From: Mangrovimonas sp. TPBH4
Lineage (GTDB): Bacteria; Bacteroidota; Bacteroidia; Flavobacteriales; Flavobacteriaceae
Assembly (NCBI RefSeq): GCF_001280505.1
Contig: NZ_LBIO01000039.1
Coordinates: forward strand, 120,326-184,325
Length of the DNA: 64,000 bases
Reading direction: 5' to 3'
Shown here: piece after piece, positions 54,581-62,905 of the stretch
Layout of the letters: each line of letters starts with the position of its first letter
Numbering within the stretch: the stretch's first letter is position 1
Made by a program: the position numbers and the translations under genes
The notes under the pieces: generated by a model
Told to the model about the DNA's origin: nothing
Database searches by the model: none
What the model saw: the letters and a program-made list of their open reading frames with translations, nothing else

Positions 54581-56017
54581 CTAGAATTGAAAATATATAA
54601 ACTCCTGTTCCTTTCCTCCGTATAAAAATATCACCATAGCAATCACATAATAAAGCCCCCATCTCAAGGCCTTGGGATACCTTAACCATAAATGCTCTAT
54701 GGCATACCGCCCTTCCCGACCGCGCCATTCTACCAAAACAAATAGCCCCAACAACACCAACAAAAAACTCGGCCGTATCCCAGGAATCGAAAACAAAGAG
54801 GAACTAAAAACACCTTTAAGATAAGACAGCGCTTCCGTCACGCTAGCAGCCCTAAAAAATACCCAGGCCACAACTGTTAGTAAAAAGGTACTCCCCATTT
54901 GCCAACATTCCCTAAAATTGGGCAACAATTGTCCTTGGGCCACAACTTCGGTGTGCTTCCTGTGTTGTTTTAAGAGAATTAAAGGTAAAAAGTAGACGGC
55001 ATTTAAGCCTCCCCATACCAAAAAAGTCCAATTGGCACCATGCCAAAACCCACTCACAAAAAAAATGACCAACACATTGCGCAACACCACTCCTTTAGAG
55101 CCTCTAGAGCCTCCCAAAGGAATATACACATAATCCCGGAACCAGGTGGATAAGGAGATATGCCAACGTCGCCAAAATTCAGCAATGTCCCTAGAAAAAT
55201 AAGGGGTTGCAAAATTCTGCATCAAATCAAAGCCAAATAAACGGGCCGTCCCTATAGCGATATCCGAATAGCCCGAAAAATCACCATATATCTGAAAGGC
55301 AAAAAATACGGCTCCCAAAAACAAGGTACTTCCCGAATGCTCGGGATGATGTTCAAAAATCATGTTCACAAACTGGGCGCAATTATCAGCAATCACTATT
55401 TTCTTAAAAAGCCCCCAAAGAATTTGACGCAAGCCGTCTACCGATTTTTGATAGTTAAATTGACGCTGTATTTGAAACTGTGGCAACAAATGGGAAGCCC
55501 GCTCTATGGGGCCAGCCACCAATTGCGGAAAAAAACTGACGAAAGCAGCAAAAGCCACAAAGTCCTTGGTGGGCTCCAAACGCTGTCTGTACACATCTAT
55601 GGTATAGCTCAAGGTTTGAAACGTATAAAAACTAATCCCTACAGGCAGGATAATATGAAGGGTATTGGGTTGGATCTCCATCCCAAAAAACGAAAAGGCC
55701 TCGGTAAAATTAGCTATGAAAAAATTATAGTACTTAAAAAATCCCAAAAGGCCCAGATTCACCACAATGCTGGTCCATAATAAATAGTTCCGTTCTTTAG
55801 GATTGGCCCTCTTCCCTAATTGTAAGCCAATAGTATAGTCCACAAGCGTACTAAAGGCAATCAAACTCAAAAAGCGCCAATCCCACCAGCCATAAAACAC
55901 ATAACTGGCAATGACTATCAAAACATTTTGCAGTTGCCGACGCTCACCTCCAAACGCCCAATACAAAGCAAATACTAAGGGTAAAAAAACGGCAAAATCT
56001 ATCGAATTAAACAGCAT
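54581..56017 (-). CDS. MBOAT family O-acyltransferase (AlgI-like)
   Basis: 478-residue polytopic membrane protein. Signatures: F-F-P-Q-L-V-A-G-P-I-E-R-A near 167-180, the F-W-R-R-W-H-I-S-L-S-T-W-F-R-D-Y-V-Y-I-P-L-G-G block near 285-308, and the active-site histidine in G-F-W-H-G-A-N-W near 324. It moves acyl groups across the inner membrane for O-acylation of an exported polysaccharide. It overlaps the upstream glycosyltransferase gene by 11 bp, so translation is likely coupled. Confidence 0.93.
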   Translation of the reverse strand: MLFNSIDFAVFLPLVFALYWAFGGERRQLQNVLIVIASYVFYGWWDWRFLSLIAFSTLVDYTIGLQLGKRANPKERNYLLWTSIVVNLGLLGFFKYYNFFIANFTEAFSFFGMEIQPNTLHIILPVGISFYTFQTLSYTIDVYRQRLEPTKDFVAFAAFVSFFPQLVAGPIERASHLLPQFQIQRQFNYQKSVDGLRQILWGLFKKIVIADNCAQFVNMIFEHHPEHSGSTLFLGAVFFAFQIYGDFSGYSDIAIGTARLFGFDLMQNFATPYFSRDIAEFWRRWHISLSTWFRDYVYIPLGGSRGSKGVVLRNVLVIFFVSGFWHGANWTFLVWGGLNAVYFLPLILLKQHRKHTEVVAQGQLLPNFRECWQMGSTFLLTVVAWVFFRAASVTEALSYLKGVFSSSLFSIPGIRPSFLLVLLGLFVLVEWRGREGRYAIEHLWLRYPKALRWGLYYVIAMVIFLYGGKEQEFIYFQF

Positions 56018-57119
56018 AGGTTTTCAATATTTGTTGGTAACACTTTTGATGTTCTTGTATGCACTTGTCTAAGGAAAATTGATTTTGGGAGCGCTGCAAC
56101 ATATCGGTGGCCAAAGCATTTTTGGTCTTGACATCCAAGGTTAAAAATGTCTGAAGGCTATCCCTAAGGGTCTGTACATCCCCCGCCGGGAACAATAAGT
56201 CATCCCAACCTTCAAGTAAATCCCGAATTCCTGGAATATCGGAACCTATCACCACACGCCCCGAAGCCATGGCTTCCAAGGGAGCTAGTGGCAAACCTTC
56301 CTTACGTCCCTCATCCTTGGTAGGAATCACAAACAGATCGGCAACGGCCAAAAAGGGCCTCACATCCATTTGTTTCTCTATAAACATAATATGAGAAGAT
56401 GTATAAGTACGCTTTAGTTCCTTACCATAGGTATTCTCATGGTCTCCCACAATCAGCACCTGTATTCTAGGATTGTTCAAGAGGTGCACAGCTTCCAATA
56501 ACACTTCAATCCCTTTTACGGGAGCCAAATTAGCGACAGATACAATAACAAAATCGCTATCTTGAAAACTATGTCCTAAAGGAGTGGTCCTAGTTCGGTT
56601 CAAGGGACGAAACCGTTGAAGGTCTACCCCCAAGGGCATATAGCGTACCTTATCATTATAAGGGGCCAAGATCCCTGTTTCCATATCTTTATTAATGGCA
56701 ATGATTTGGGCACTTAACTGACTGCGCCAATGCCAAGCCTTATTGCCCCAGCCCATAGCCTTTTTGGTATACACATAGGGGATACCCGCCCATTTGGCGG
56801 CCAAGGCCTCCGTAAAATCCGAACTCCAATGCCAGGAATGGATCAAATCAAATTGCTCCCGCTTAAAAAAACGGGCTATGGTTCGTATTCTAAACGCTAA
56901 GCTATAAAATGGACGGTAGGGTGCACAAAAATTGACGATATGAATGGGCACACCTAAGCCCTTCACGTCCTTAAAAAAAGCACCGCCATCATGATTACAG
57001 GCAATATGCGGTTCAAATAGCACCTTATCCAATCCCTTTACCAAATCATAAATCACCTTCCCGCTTCCTGCGGTATCAAAATTAGGGATGGTAAAGAGTA
57101 TTTTTATACGTTTTGTCAT
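56007..57119 (-). CDS. GT4-type glycosyltransferase
   Basis: 370 residues. N-terminal I-L-F-T-I-P-N-F-D-T-A-G-S-G-K-V with the glycine-rich loop, and the donor block V-A-N-L-A-P-V-K-G-I-E-V-L-L-E-A plus A-D-L-F-V-I-P-T-K-D-E-G-R-K-E-G-L-P-L-A-P-L-E-A-M-A-S-G. It overlaps the asparagine-synthase-like gene by 4 bp (ATGA) upstream and the MBOAT gene downstream, so it lies in the middle of a tight operon. Confidence 0.92.
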   Translation of the reverse strand: MTKRIKILFTIPNFDTAGSGKVIYDLVKGLDKVLFEPHIACNHDGGAFFKDVKGLGVPIHIVNFCAPYRPFYSLAFRIRTIARFFKREQFDLIHSWHWSSDFTEALAAKWAGIPYVYTKKAMGWGNKAWHWRSQLSAQIIAINKDMETGILAPYNDKVRYMPLGVDLQRFRPLNRTRTTPLGHSFQDSDFVIVSVANLAPVKGIEVLLEAVHLLNNPRIQVLIVGDHENTYGKELKRTYTSSHIMFIEKQMDVRPFLAVADLFVIPTKDEGRKEGLPLAPLEAMASGRVVIGSDIPGIRDLLEGWDDLLFPAGDVQTLRDSLQTFLTLDVKTKNALATDMLQRSQNQFSLDKCIQEHQKCYQQILKTYAV

Positions 57120-58537
57120 ACGCTTCTTGCTGCTCCTGATGCTCGGCTGGAGGCCTCTTGTTGGTTAAAAGCAGTCAATACCAATAACATGTTTATGGCA
57201 TGGGCCGTTTGGGGGTTGGGCCGCTTGTAAAACTTACCAATCACCTCCTTAATAAAAGATTGTCGCAAACCCAATACCATCGGCGAAGTTAATAAATAAG
57301 CTTCCAAAGCCGACTGGTTCTCAGCTCCTAAAAACTGTAACTCCCAATTACGCTGAACATAAGGAGTCCCTAATCGCTGCTTTATAGCCCGTTGCGTTTT
57401 ATTGATAAGGCGATAGGGCCAATTAAAAGGCGCTTTATTCCAATGATAATTAGTGAGGTGAAAAGGGCGCTGGTCCTGCCATTTCACCTTGGCCAAGTAC
57501 GGTGCCCGTTCCCGTATATAGGCAATTTGTAGCTGCCGCCCTTTTAAAAAGGCTTCAGGAATGCTAGTAATCAATGCACACATGCGGTTGTCATAATAAG
57601 GAAGGGCAATAGGATGGACACTCTCAAACACCGACAAATTTACTGAAGTCCATCGAGGGGCCCAATACAGACTCTTAAAAGCCCTGATCTGGGCATTAGC
57701 ACTTTCAGGAATGTCAATAGCCTTTAGCAAACAGCCAACCCGCTCCCTCAAATAAGTTTCAAAACTGCCTTTCAAGTCCCATACCTCCCATAATTGTTGA
57801 GCCAATTTCAAACCTCCAGGCTTTAAAAGCTTTTTTAGTAACACCTCTAACTGCGCCTCAAAAGGAAGGGAGTCCGGTACTTTCATATCATCAAACAGCA
57901 CATCTCCCCAATGTCCCAAAAGAAAAAGGTCTCCCAAATCCTGTAAGTGTTCTGTAACGGCCATTTGTCTAGGACTACAAAAATCGGCATAACAGCCATT
58001 CAAATTGGCAAGATCTTCTAAACGTTCCCATAAATAACCTTTAGGAATTTGCAACGACTGAAAAGGCATGCCTGCACTTTTTGCAAGTTGCTTAGCAATA
58101 GCCGTTTCCGGATAGCCCCCAGCAAAATCATAACTATAGCTGGCTACAGAAGCACCTGTCTGCTGTAAAGCAACTGCCAAAGTCCGGCTGTCCAAACCGC
58201 CCGACAAAGGCAAAATGACCTCTTGTCCCGCTACCTGCCCTCCAACAATCTCCTCCAAAAGATCCCCATAACGCTCCAATGCTTGGGAAAAATTAAGGTC
58301 TTCCGGTCGGTACGCCCATTTAAAATAGGGCTTGGAACCTTGCAAATACCCCTCGGCATCCAATTCATGCACACTCCCAGGCCGCAATACCACCTGGTCC
58401 TTCCAATAGGTATCCATATCCAGAAAAAAACCAATGGCTGTAAACACACAAATAGCCTCCAAATGCAGTTCATGAGGGGCTTTTACCTTAGCAAAGGTCT
58501 GTTTACTCGGAATGATGGGTGTTTTGATGGTTTTCAT
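57116..58537 (-). CDS. Asparagine synthase-related amidotransferase without N-terminal Cys2
   Basis: 473 residues. The synthetase domain has the PP-loop motif L-S-G-G-L-D-S-R at 111-118 and the following S-Y-S-Y-D-F-A-G-G. The N-terminal ~90 residues are a shortened remnant and lack the Cys2 nucleophile needed for glutamine hydrolysis, so it would need ammonia from another source or do adenylation chemistry only. In polysaccharide clusters such proteins are thought to amidate uronic acids. A complete AsnB-type gene is encoded about 2.5 kb upstream on the same strand. Confidence 0.85.
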   Translation of the reverse strand: MKTIKTPIIPSKQTFAKVKAPHELHLEAICVFTAIGFFLDMDTYWKDQVVLRPGSVHELDAEGYLQGSKPYFKWAYRPEDLNFSQALERYGDLLEEIVGGQVAGQEVILPLSGGLDSRTLAVALQQTGASVASYSYDFAGGYPETAIAKQLAKSAGMPFQSLQIPKGYLWERLEDLANLNGCYADFCSPRQMAVTEHLQDLGDLFLLGHWGDVLFDDMKVPDSLPFEAQLEVLLKKLLKPGGLKLAQQLWEVWDLKGSFETYLRERVGCLLKAIDIPESANAQIRAFKSLYWAPRWTSVNLSVFESVHPIALPYYDNRMCALITSIPEAFLKGRQLQIAYIRERAPYLAKVKWQDQRPFHLTNYHWNKAPFNWPYRLINKTQRAIKQRLGTPYVQRNWELQFLGAENQSALEAYLLTSPMVLGLRQSFIKEVIGKFYKRPNPQTAHAINMLLVLTAFNQQEASSRASGAARSV

Positions 58538-59029
58538 TAGCTACTGCGCTAATATAGGAAATGGATTGGTATTTTTCTTCTTGATTGGACTTAATTAGGA
58601 GCAAACCTGTTTTGTAAAGGAAGTGAGGACTTCTTATGGTTACAACAAGCCCTCTAGATTGAAAGATTACTTCAGTCGTACCTCCTTCGTAATGACGGAA
58701 GGTGTCATTGCGAACGAAACGCAGTGGAGTGAAGCAATCTCTTTAAGGGTAGGCCTTTTCATTATACAGATTACTTCAATCGAACCTCCTTCGTAATGAC
58801 CAAAGGCGTCATTGCGAACGGAACACAGTGGAGTGAAGCAATCTCTTTAAGGGAGGGCCTTCCATTGTAAGGATTACTTCAGTCGTGCCTCTCCCCTAAT
58901 GACCAAAGGCGTCATTGCGAACGGAACGCAGTGGAGGGAAGCAATCTTTTTAAGGTATGGTCGATTCATTGTACAGATTACTTCAGTAGTACCTCCTTCG
59001 TAATGACACAAATTTTATAAATTTAAACT
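58538..59029. repeat. Left half of palindromic repeat array
   Basis: After ~125 bp of unremarkable sequence, three full palindromic units begin at 58665, 58769 and 58872 (period 103-104 bp) and the left arm of a fourth at 58976-59007. A short leader (59008-59029) precedes the GIY-YIG gene. Confidence 0.85.
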
Positions 59030-59401
59030 ATGAAAAAAGCCTATATATACTTTATGACCAACAAAAACAATACGGTTATTTATATAGGCGTCACCAGCAA
59101 TCTACTAAAAAGAGTCTATCAGCACAAAACAAAAGTTTATAAAGGTTTTACCTATAGATATAATTGTGACAAGTTGGTGTATTATGAAGAATTTGATGAT
59201 ATCACTCAGGCTATTTCCAGAGAGAAACAACTTAAGGCGGGCAACAGAAAGCGAAAAGAAGACTTGATCAAGCAAACCAATCCTGAATGGCAGGACCTGT
59301 CTGATGGTTGGTTGTTTTACTTTTCATAGGCTCAATTCAATGGGGTCCCTCTATTTTTAAGAAGCGTCATTGCGAACGGAACACAGTGGAGCGCGGCAAT
59401 C
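58976..59401 (+). mobile_element. Candidate element: GIY-YIG gene inside one palindromic unit
   Basis: The left arm 58976-59007 and right arm 59366-59401 are those of one array unit. Where other units have a 7-nt loop, this one has 358 bp holding the GIY-YIG gene. The arms therefore look like terminal inverted repeats of a small element, and the gene-less units like its non-autonomous derivatives. The layout resembles REP/RAYT systems of Proteobacteria, with a different nuclease. Mobility is inferred. Confidence 0.55.
59030..59329 (+). CDS. GIY-YIG nuclease family protein
   Basis: A 99-residue single-domain GIY-YIG nuclease, UvrC/YhbQ-like. The GIY-equivalent is Y5-I-Y-F-M9, YIG is Y18-I-G20, then catalytic-type R28 and H32 in L-L-K-R-V-Y-Q-H, and the metal-binding glutamate E65 in S-R-E-K-Q-L-K, so all active-site residues are present. 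The C-terminus contains N-P-E-W-Q-D-L. It is the only plus-strand gene within the polysaccharide cluster and lies in the loop of a palindromic repeat. It may recognise or cleave such hairpins; this is inference. Confidence 0.92.
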   Translation: MKKAYIYFMTNKNNTVIYIGVTSNLLKRVYQHKTKVYKGFTYRYNCDKLVYYEEFDDITQAISREKQLKAGNRKRKEDLIKQTNPEWQDLSDGWLFYFS

Positions 59402-59846
59402 TCCTTAAGGGAGGTCCTTCCATTTTAAGGATTACTTCAGTCGTGCCTCCTTCGTAATGACGGAAGACGTCATTGCGAATGGAACGCAGTGGAATGAAGC
59501 AATCTCTCTAGGGTTAGGCCTTTTCATTGTACAGATTACTTCAATCGTGCCTCCTTCGTAATGACAAGGGCGTCATAGCGAACGTAACGCAGTGGAATGA
59601 AGCGATCTCTTTAAGGGTAGACCTTTTCATTGTACGGATTACTTCAGTCGTGCCTCCTTCGCAATGACCAAAGGCGTCATTGCGAGCGTAACGCAGTGGA
59701 GTGAAGCAATCTCTTTAAGGGTAGGCCTTTTCATTATACGGATTACTTCAGTCGTGCCCCCTTCGTAATGACCAAAGGCGTCATTGCGAACGGAACGCAG
59801 TGGAGTGAAGCAATCTCTTTATGGTATGGCCTTTTCATTTTAAAGA
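59330..59846. repeat. Right half of palindromic repeat array
   Basis: Continues after the GIY-YIG gene with the orphan right arm 59366-59401, four full units (59430, 59534, 59637, 59741) and the left arm at 59845 that enters the next gene. No other coding sequence is seen. Confidence 0.85.
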
Positions 59847-61064
59847 TTACTTCGCTCGTGTCTCGCTCGTAATGACACCTCCTAATACCTGGTCATAAAG
59901 TTCCAGAAACTGTTGGATAGAGCGCTCAGCACAAAACTCCGCCTTCACCAAATCATGGGCATTTTGGGCAATCCGCTGCAAGTCCTCCTCTGAGGTATGC
60001 ATCACCTCCAACACCGCCTTCGCCATAGCCTCCGGATCCCGAACAGGCACCAACCAACCGGTCTCCCCCGGACGCACCACCTCAGCCATCCCCCCACAAT
60101 CCGTCGAGATAACAGGCACCCCCAAGGCCATTGCCTCCAAGACCACATTGGCAATGCCCTCTTCTAGACTAGGTAAAAGCATAACATCATAAGCTTTCAT
60201 TGTTTTAAATAAACTATCTTGAGTTACCCCTTTTTCTATATTCACGACGTCATCCAACCCCATATCATGAATCTGAAACAAAAGGTCCTCCGTTAACGCA
60301 TTTGAAGATATAATAGTATAGGTACAATCGACTCCTCTCCTTTTTAGCTCGGCCACTGCCTTCAATCCAAAAGAATAACCTTTCTTCCAATGAAAACGAC
60401 CTACGCTCAATATTTTTATGGAATTGGATGGACTAAATGCTAATACTTCAAATTGATTGAATAATGATGCCGGCAAAGGGGAACAAATTACTTTTATCCT
60501 TTCAGGAGTCGCCCCATACCCTTCCGCTTCATGACGTATAGCATTGGATACAGCATGAAACCCTTTGACTTTAGGAAATAGTTGTCGATAAAGCTCTCCA
60601 ACTTTTGGTGTCACAATAGGAGTATAATTAATATGGGCTCCTCTTAAACTAACAACGATAGGTATTTCAAAACTATCCTGTAAAAACCAATAAAACTCCA
60701 AATCCCTAGCCCATTGCATATGAAGTACATCAGGCTTATATAGTATTATAGGCAAAAATTTACTAAACCAGATCCATTTATCATAACGTTTGTTAAACCG
60801 CTTTATTTCGCGCCCCAGCCTTTGAAGGTCTTTAGGACGCTTAACCCCTAGTAATACCCCCCTATACATTGTAAATAATAAGTTTAACCCATGCACTCTT
60901 GGCGTACTAATTATTTTGATGTGAGGATGGTTATAAGAGGTTTTGGTTTCTACTACCCCAAACAAATACACTTCATAAGTTTTAGCAACCCCTTCAATTA
61001 GATGTTCTATAAAGGTGGTACTTGGAATGGCTCCGGAAAATATAGCTATTTTTAATCTTTTCAT
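59847..61064 (-). CDS. GT4-type glycosyltransferase with repeat-derived C-terminus
   Basis: About 405 residues from ATG 61064, chosen because it overlaps the upstream asparagine synthase stop as ATGA and gives MKRLKIAIFSGAIPS; the frame extends to 61121 but overlaps that gene. Donor domain: V-G-R-F-H-W-K-K-G-Y-S-F-G-L-K-A, L-P-S-L-E-E-G-I-A-N-V-V-L-E-A-M-A-L-G. The last ten residues (V-I-T-S-E-T-R-A-K and stop, after G-G) are encoded by the array's last left arm (59845-59876), so the original C-terminus was probably replaced or extended by repeat insertion. Confidence 0.9.
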   Translation of the reverse strand: MKRLKIAIFSGAIPSTTFIEHLIEGVAKTYEVYLFGVVETKTSYNHPHIKIISTPRVHGLNLLFTMYRGVLLGVKRPKDLQRLGREIKRFNKRYDKWIWFSKFLPIILYKPDVLHMQWARDLEFYWFLQDSFEIPIVVSLRGAHINYTPIVTPKVGELYRQLFPKVKGFHAVSNAIRHEAEGYGATPERIKVICSPLPASLFNQFEVLAFSPSNSIKILSVGRFHWKKGYSFGLKAVAELKRRGVDCTYTIISSNALTEDLLFQIHDMGLDDVVNIEKGVTQDSLFKTMKAYDVMLLPSLEEGIANVVLEAMALGVPVISTDCGGMAEVVRPGETGWLVPVRDPEAMAKAVLEVMHTSEEDLQRIAQNAHDLVKAEFCAERSIQQFLELYDQVLGGVITSETRAK

Positions 61065-62902
61065 AGCAACCCTTCTTTTTTTGCCCACTTCTGCCAAGCA
61101 TAAACATGCCACACACCCCAATCAGAATCATGTTTCCCTGAATAATAATCCTCAACATACCCTCTTATTTCATCTGTATCCATAACCTCATGCCCAAAAA
61201 TCTCATTATGAAGCACCATGGAGGTCACATCCCCTCTTAACTCCTCATTCAACCATTCCTTAATCGGCACTGTAAAACCTTTTTTCTCTTGATTTATAAA
61301 ATCCTTGGGAAAATACGCTTCCATGACATGCTTTAACGTCTTTTTTAAATCTAAACTGGACTGATAATGTTTGGGGACCAACTTTAGAGCAGCTTCCATA
61401 ACCTCCTTATCCAAAAAAGGAACCCTTACCTCCAAACTATTACCCATACTCATGCGGTCTACTTTAATCAAAACCCTTTGTAAATGTCCATAAAATTCAT
61501 TCCATCGCATCCATAACAGCAAATTCTTCTTTGTTGGAGTTTTATCAAAATGATAAAGTTCCTGAAATTCTTTGGAATAGCTCACACCTTTAAACATTCT
61601 ATCAACGTAGTCCCTACTAATTGATGAATGCTTTTCCCTAATGAACTCCCCAATATCCCTAAAGTTATAAGGAGCCCAGGTACTGATGATATCCAATTTA
61701 TTCAACAATCTCACCAAAGGCTTTCTGATACCATAAGGCAACAAAAACCAATTTCTTTTTTTTATAACATCCAAAAATCTGGGATAACCAAAAAACAACT
61801 CATCCCCACCGTCTCCAGACAACATAACAGTGTGCTGTTCTTTGGCTAAACCAGTAATTAAATACGTAGGTATACTGGAATAATCACCAAATGGCTCGCT
61901 CATATACTTAAAATGCGCATCCACCACCCTTAAAACTTGTTCATTATCTATAGTTTTTATCTGGTGTTCAACCGGTAATTTACTTGCATATAATTTAGCA
62001 CTTTCACTTTCATCTAGCTTTGTATCATGAACACTAATGGTAAAAGCTCCTATTCCGTTCTTATAACTACTAGCTACCGCCGTAATCAATGGGCTGTCAA
62101 TCCCCCCACTTAAAAATGTCCCCAATGGAACATCACTAACCATTTGTCTTTTTACCGCGCGTTCTATGGCACCTTTAATATCATCTACAGCAACATCTGC
62201 ACCGTGTATAGCAGCACCAAAATCAAAATGGTCTATTTGTAAAATCTTAATTGTACCTTCTTTATCACACGACAGCAATTCACCTGGCCTTAATTGCAGT
62301 ATATTTTCAAATACTGAATTAGGTGCTTGCATATAGCCAAATGCAAAATACTCTTTAACTATTTCAGGCCTTAACTTAAGGCTTTCCGAGAACCAAGGAT
62401 GCTTAAATAGTTGATTAAATTGAGACCCAGCGACAATTCCTGAAGCACTTACCCCATAAAACAGAGGCTTAATACCTGCAAAATCTCGAGATAAAAACAA
62501 ATGCTCATTTACGCAATCAACAATTGCGATTGCAAACATTCCATTAAGAACTTTTAAGGTTTCTGTGACCCCTAAAATATCCAGCAATTGCGCGATAACT
62601 TCTGTATCTGATGAGGATCTTAAGTTTGTTAATTGATAAACAGCTATTAATTCCTTATAATTATATATTTCACCATTAAACACCAAATGATATTGCTTTG
62701 AAGGACTGTAAACAGGTTGATTTGCACTTGCAGAAACATCCAAAATGGCCAAACGATTAAAACCGAGGGTATAAAATTGTCCTTGATGTATCTCCGAGCT
62801 ATCAGGCCCTCTATGTTGTGATATTTGTAATAAACTGCGAAACGATTCCTTTGAAGAAGGCTTATGATCGTATAAGTTAAATTCTGCTAAAAATCCGCAC
62901 AT
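61061..62902 (-). CDS. Asparagine synthase (glutamine-hydrolysing), amidotransferase of the polysaccharide cluster
   Basis: A 613-residue full-length AsnB-type enzyme. The N-terminal glutaminase begins M-C2-G-F with nucleophile Cys2, then S-Q-H-R-G-P-D-S near 28-36 and N-G-E-I-Y-N near 75-80. The synthetase domain has L-S-G-G-I-D-S-P near 265 and L-S-G-D-G-G-D-E-L-F-F-G near 350. In surface-polysaccharide clusters such enzymes (WbpS-like) are proposed to amidate uronic acids rather than make asparagine. ATGA overlap with the next gene supports an operon. Confidence 0.92.
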   Translation of the reverse strand: MCGFLAEFNLYDHKPSSKESFRSLLQISQHRGPDSSEIHQGQFYTLGFNRLAILDVSASANQPVYSPSKQYHLVFNGEIYNYKELIAVYQLTNLRSSSDTEVIAQLLDILGVTETLKVLNGMFAIAIVDCVNEHLFLSRDFAGIKPLFYGVSASGIVAGSQFNQLFKHPWFSESLKLRPEIVKEYFAFGYMQAPNSVFENILQLRPGELLSCDKEGTIKILQIDHFDFGAAIHGADVAVDDIKGAIERAVKRQMVSDVPLGTFLSGGIDSPLITAVASSYKNGIGAFTISVHDTKLDESESAKLYASKLPVEHQIKTIDNEQVLRVVDAHFKYMSEPFGDYSSIPTYLITGLAKEQHTVMLSGDGGDELFFGYPRFLDVIKKRNWFLLPYGIRKPLVRLLNKLDIISTWAPYNFRDIGEFIREKHSSISRDYVDRMFKGVSYSKEFQELYHFDKTPTKKNLLLWMRWNEFYGHLQRVLIKVDRMSMGNSLEVRVPFLDKEVMEAALKLVPKHYQSSLDLKKTLKHVMEAYFPKDFINQEKKGFTVPIKEWLNEELRGDVTSMVLHNEIFGHEVMDTDEIRGYVEDYYSGKHDSDWGVWHVYAWQKWAKKEGLL

Positions 62903-62905
62903 ATA

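Larger units (their letters stand above)
58665..59876. repeat. Tandem array of about 104-bp imperfect-palindrome units
   Basis: Each unit is a 32-nt left arm (GATTACTTC...CGTAATGAC), a ~7-nt loop (CAAAGGC) and a 36-nt right arm (GTCATTGCGAACG...GAAGCAATC) whose reverse complement matches the left arm imperfectly. Units are joined by 28-29 bp of TCTTTAAGGG..AGGCCTT..-type spacer. Left arms start at 58665, 58769, 58872, 58976, 59430, 59534, 59637, 59741 and 59845. The unit at 58976 is split by a gene; the last is a lone left arm inside the 3' end of a glycosyltransferase gene. Confidence 0.92.

Noticed and set aside
58665..59876. Regular array might be a CRISPR
   Set aside because: The period is about 104 bp, the 'spacers' are near-identical rather than unique, units are long imperfect palindromes, and no cas gene is present.
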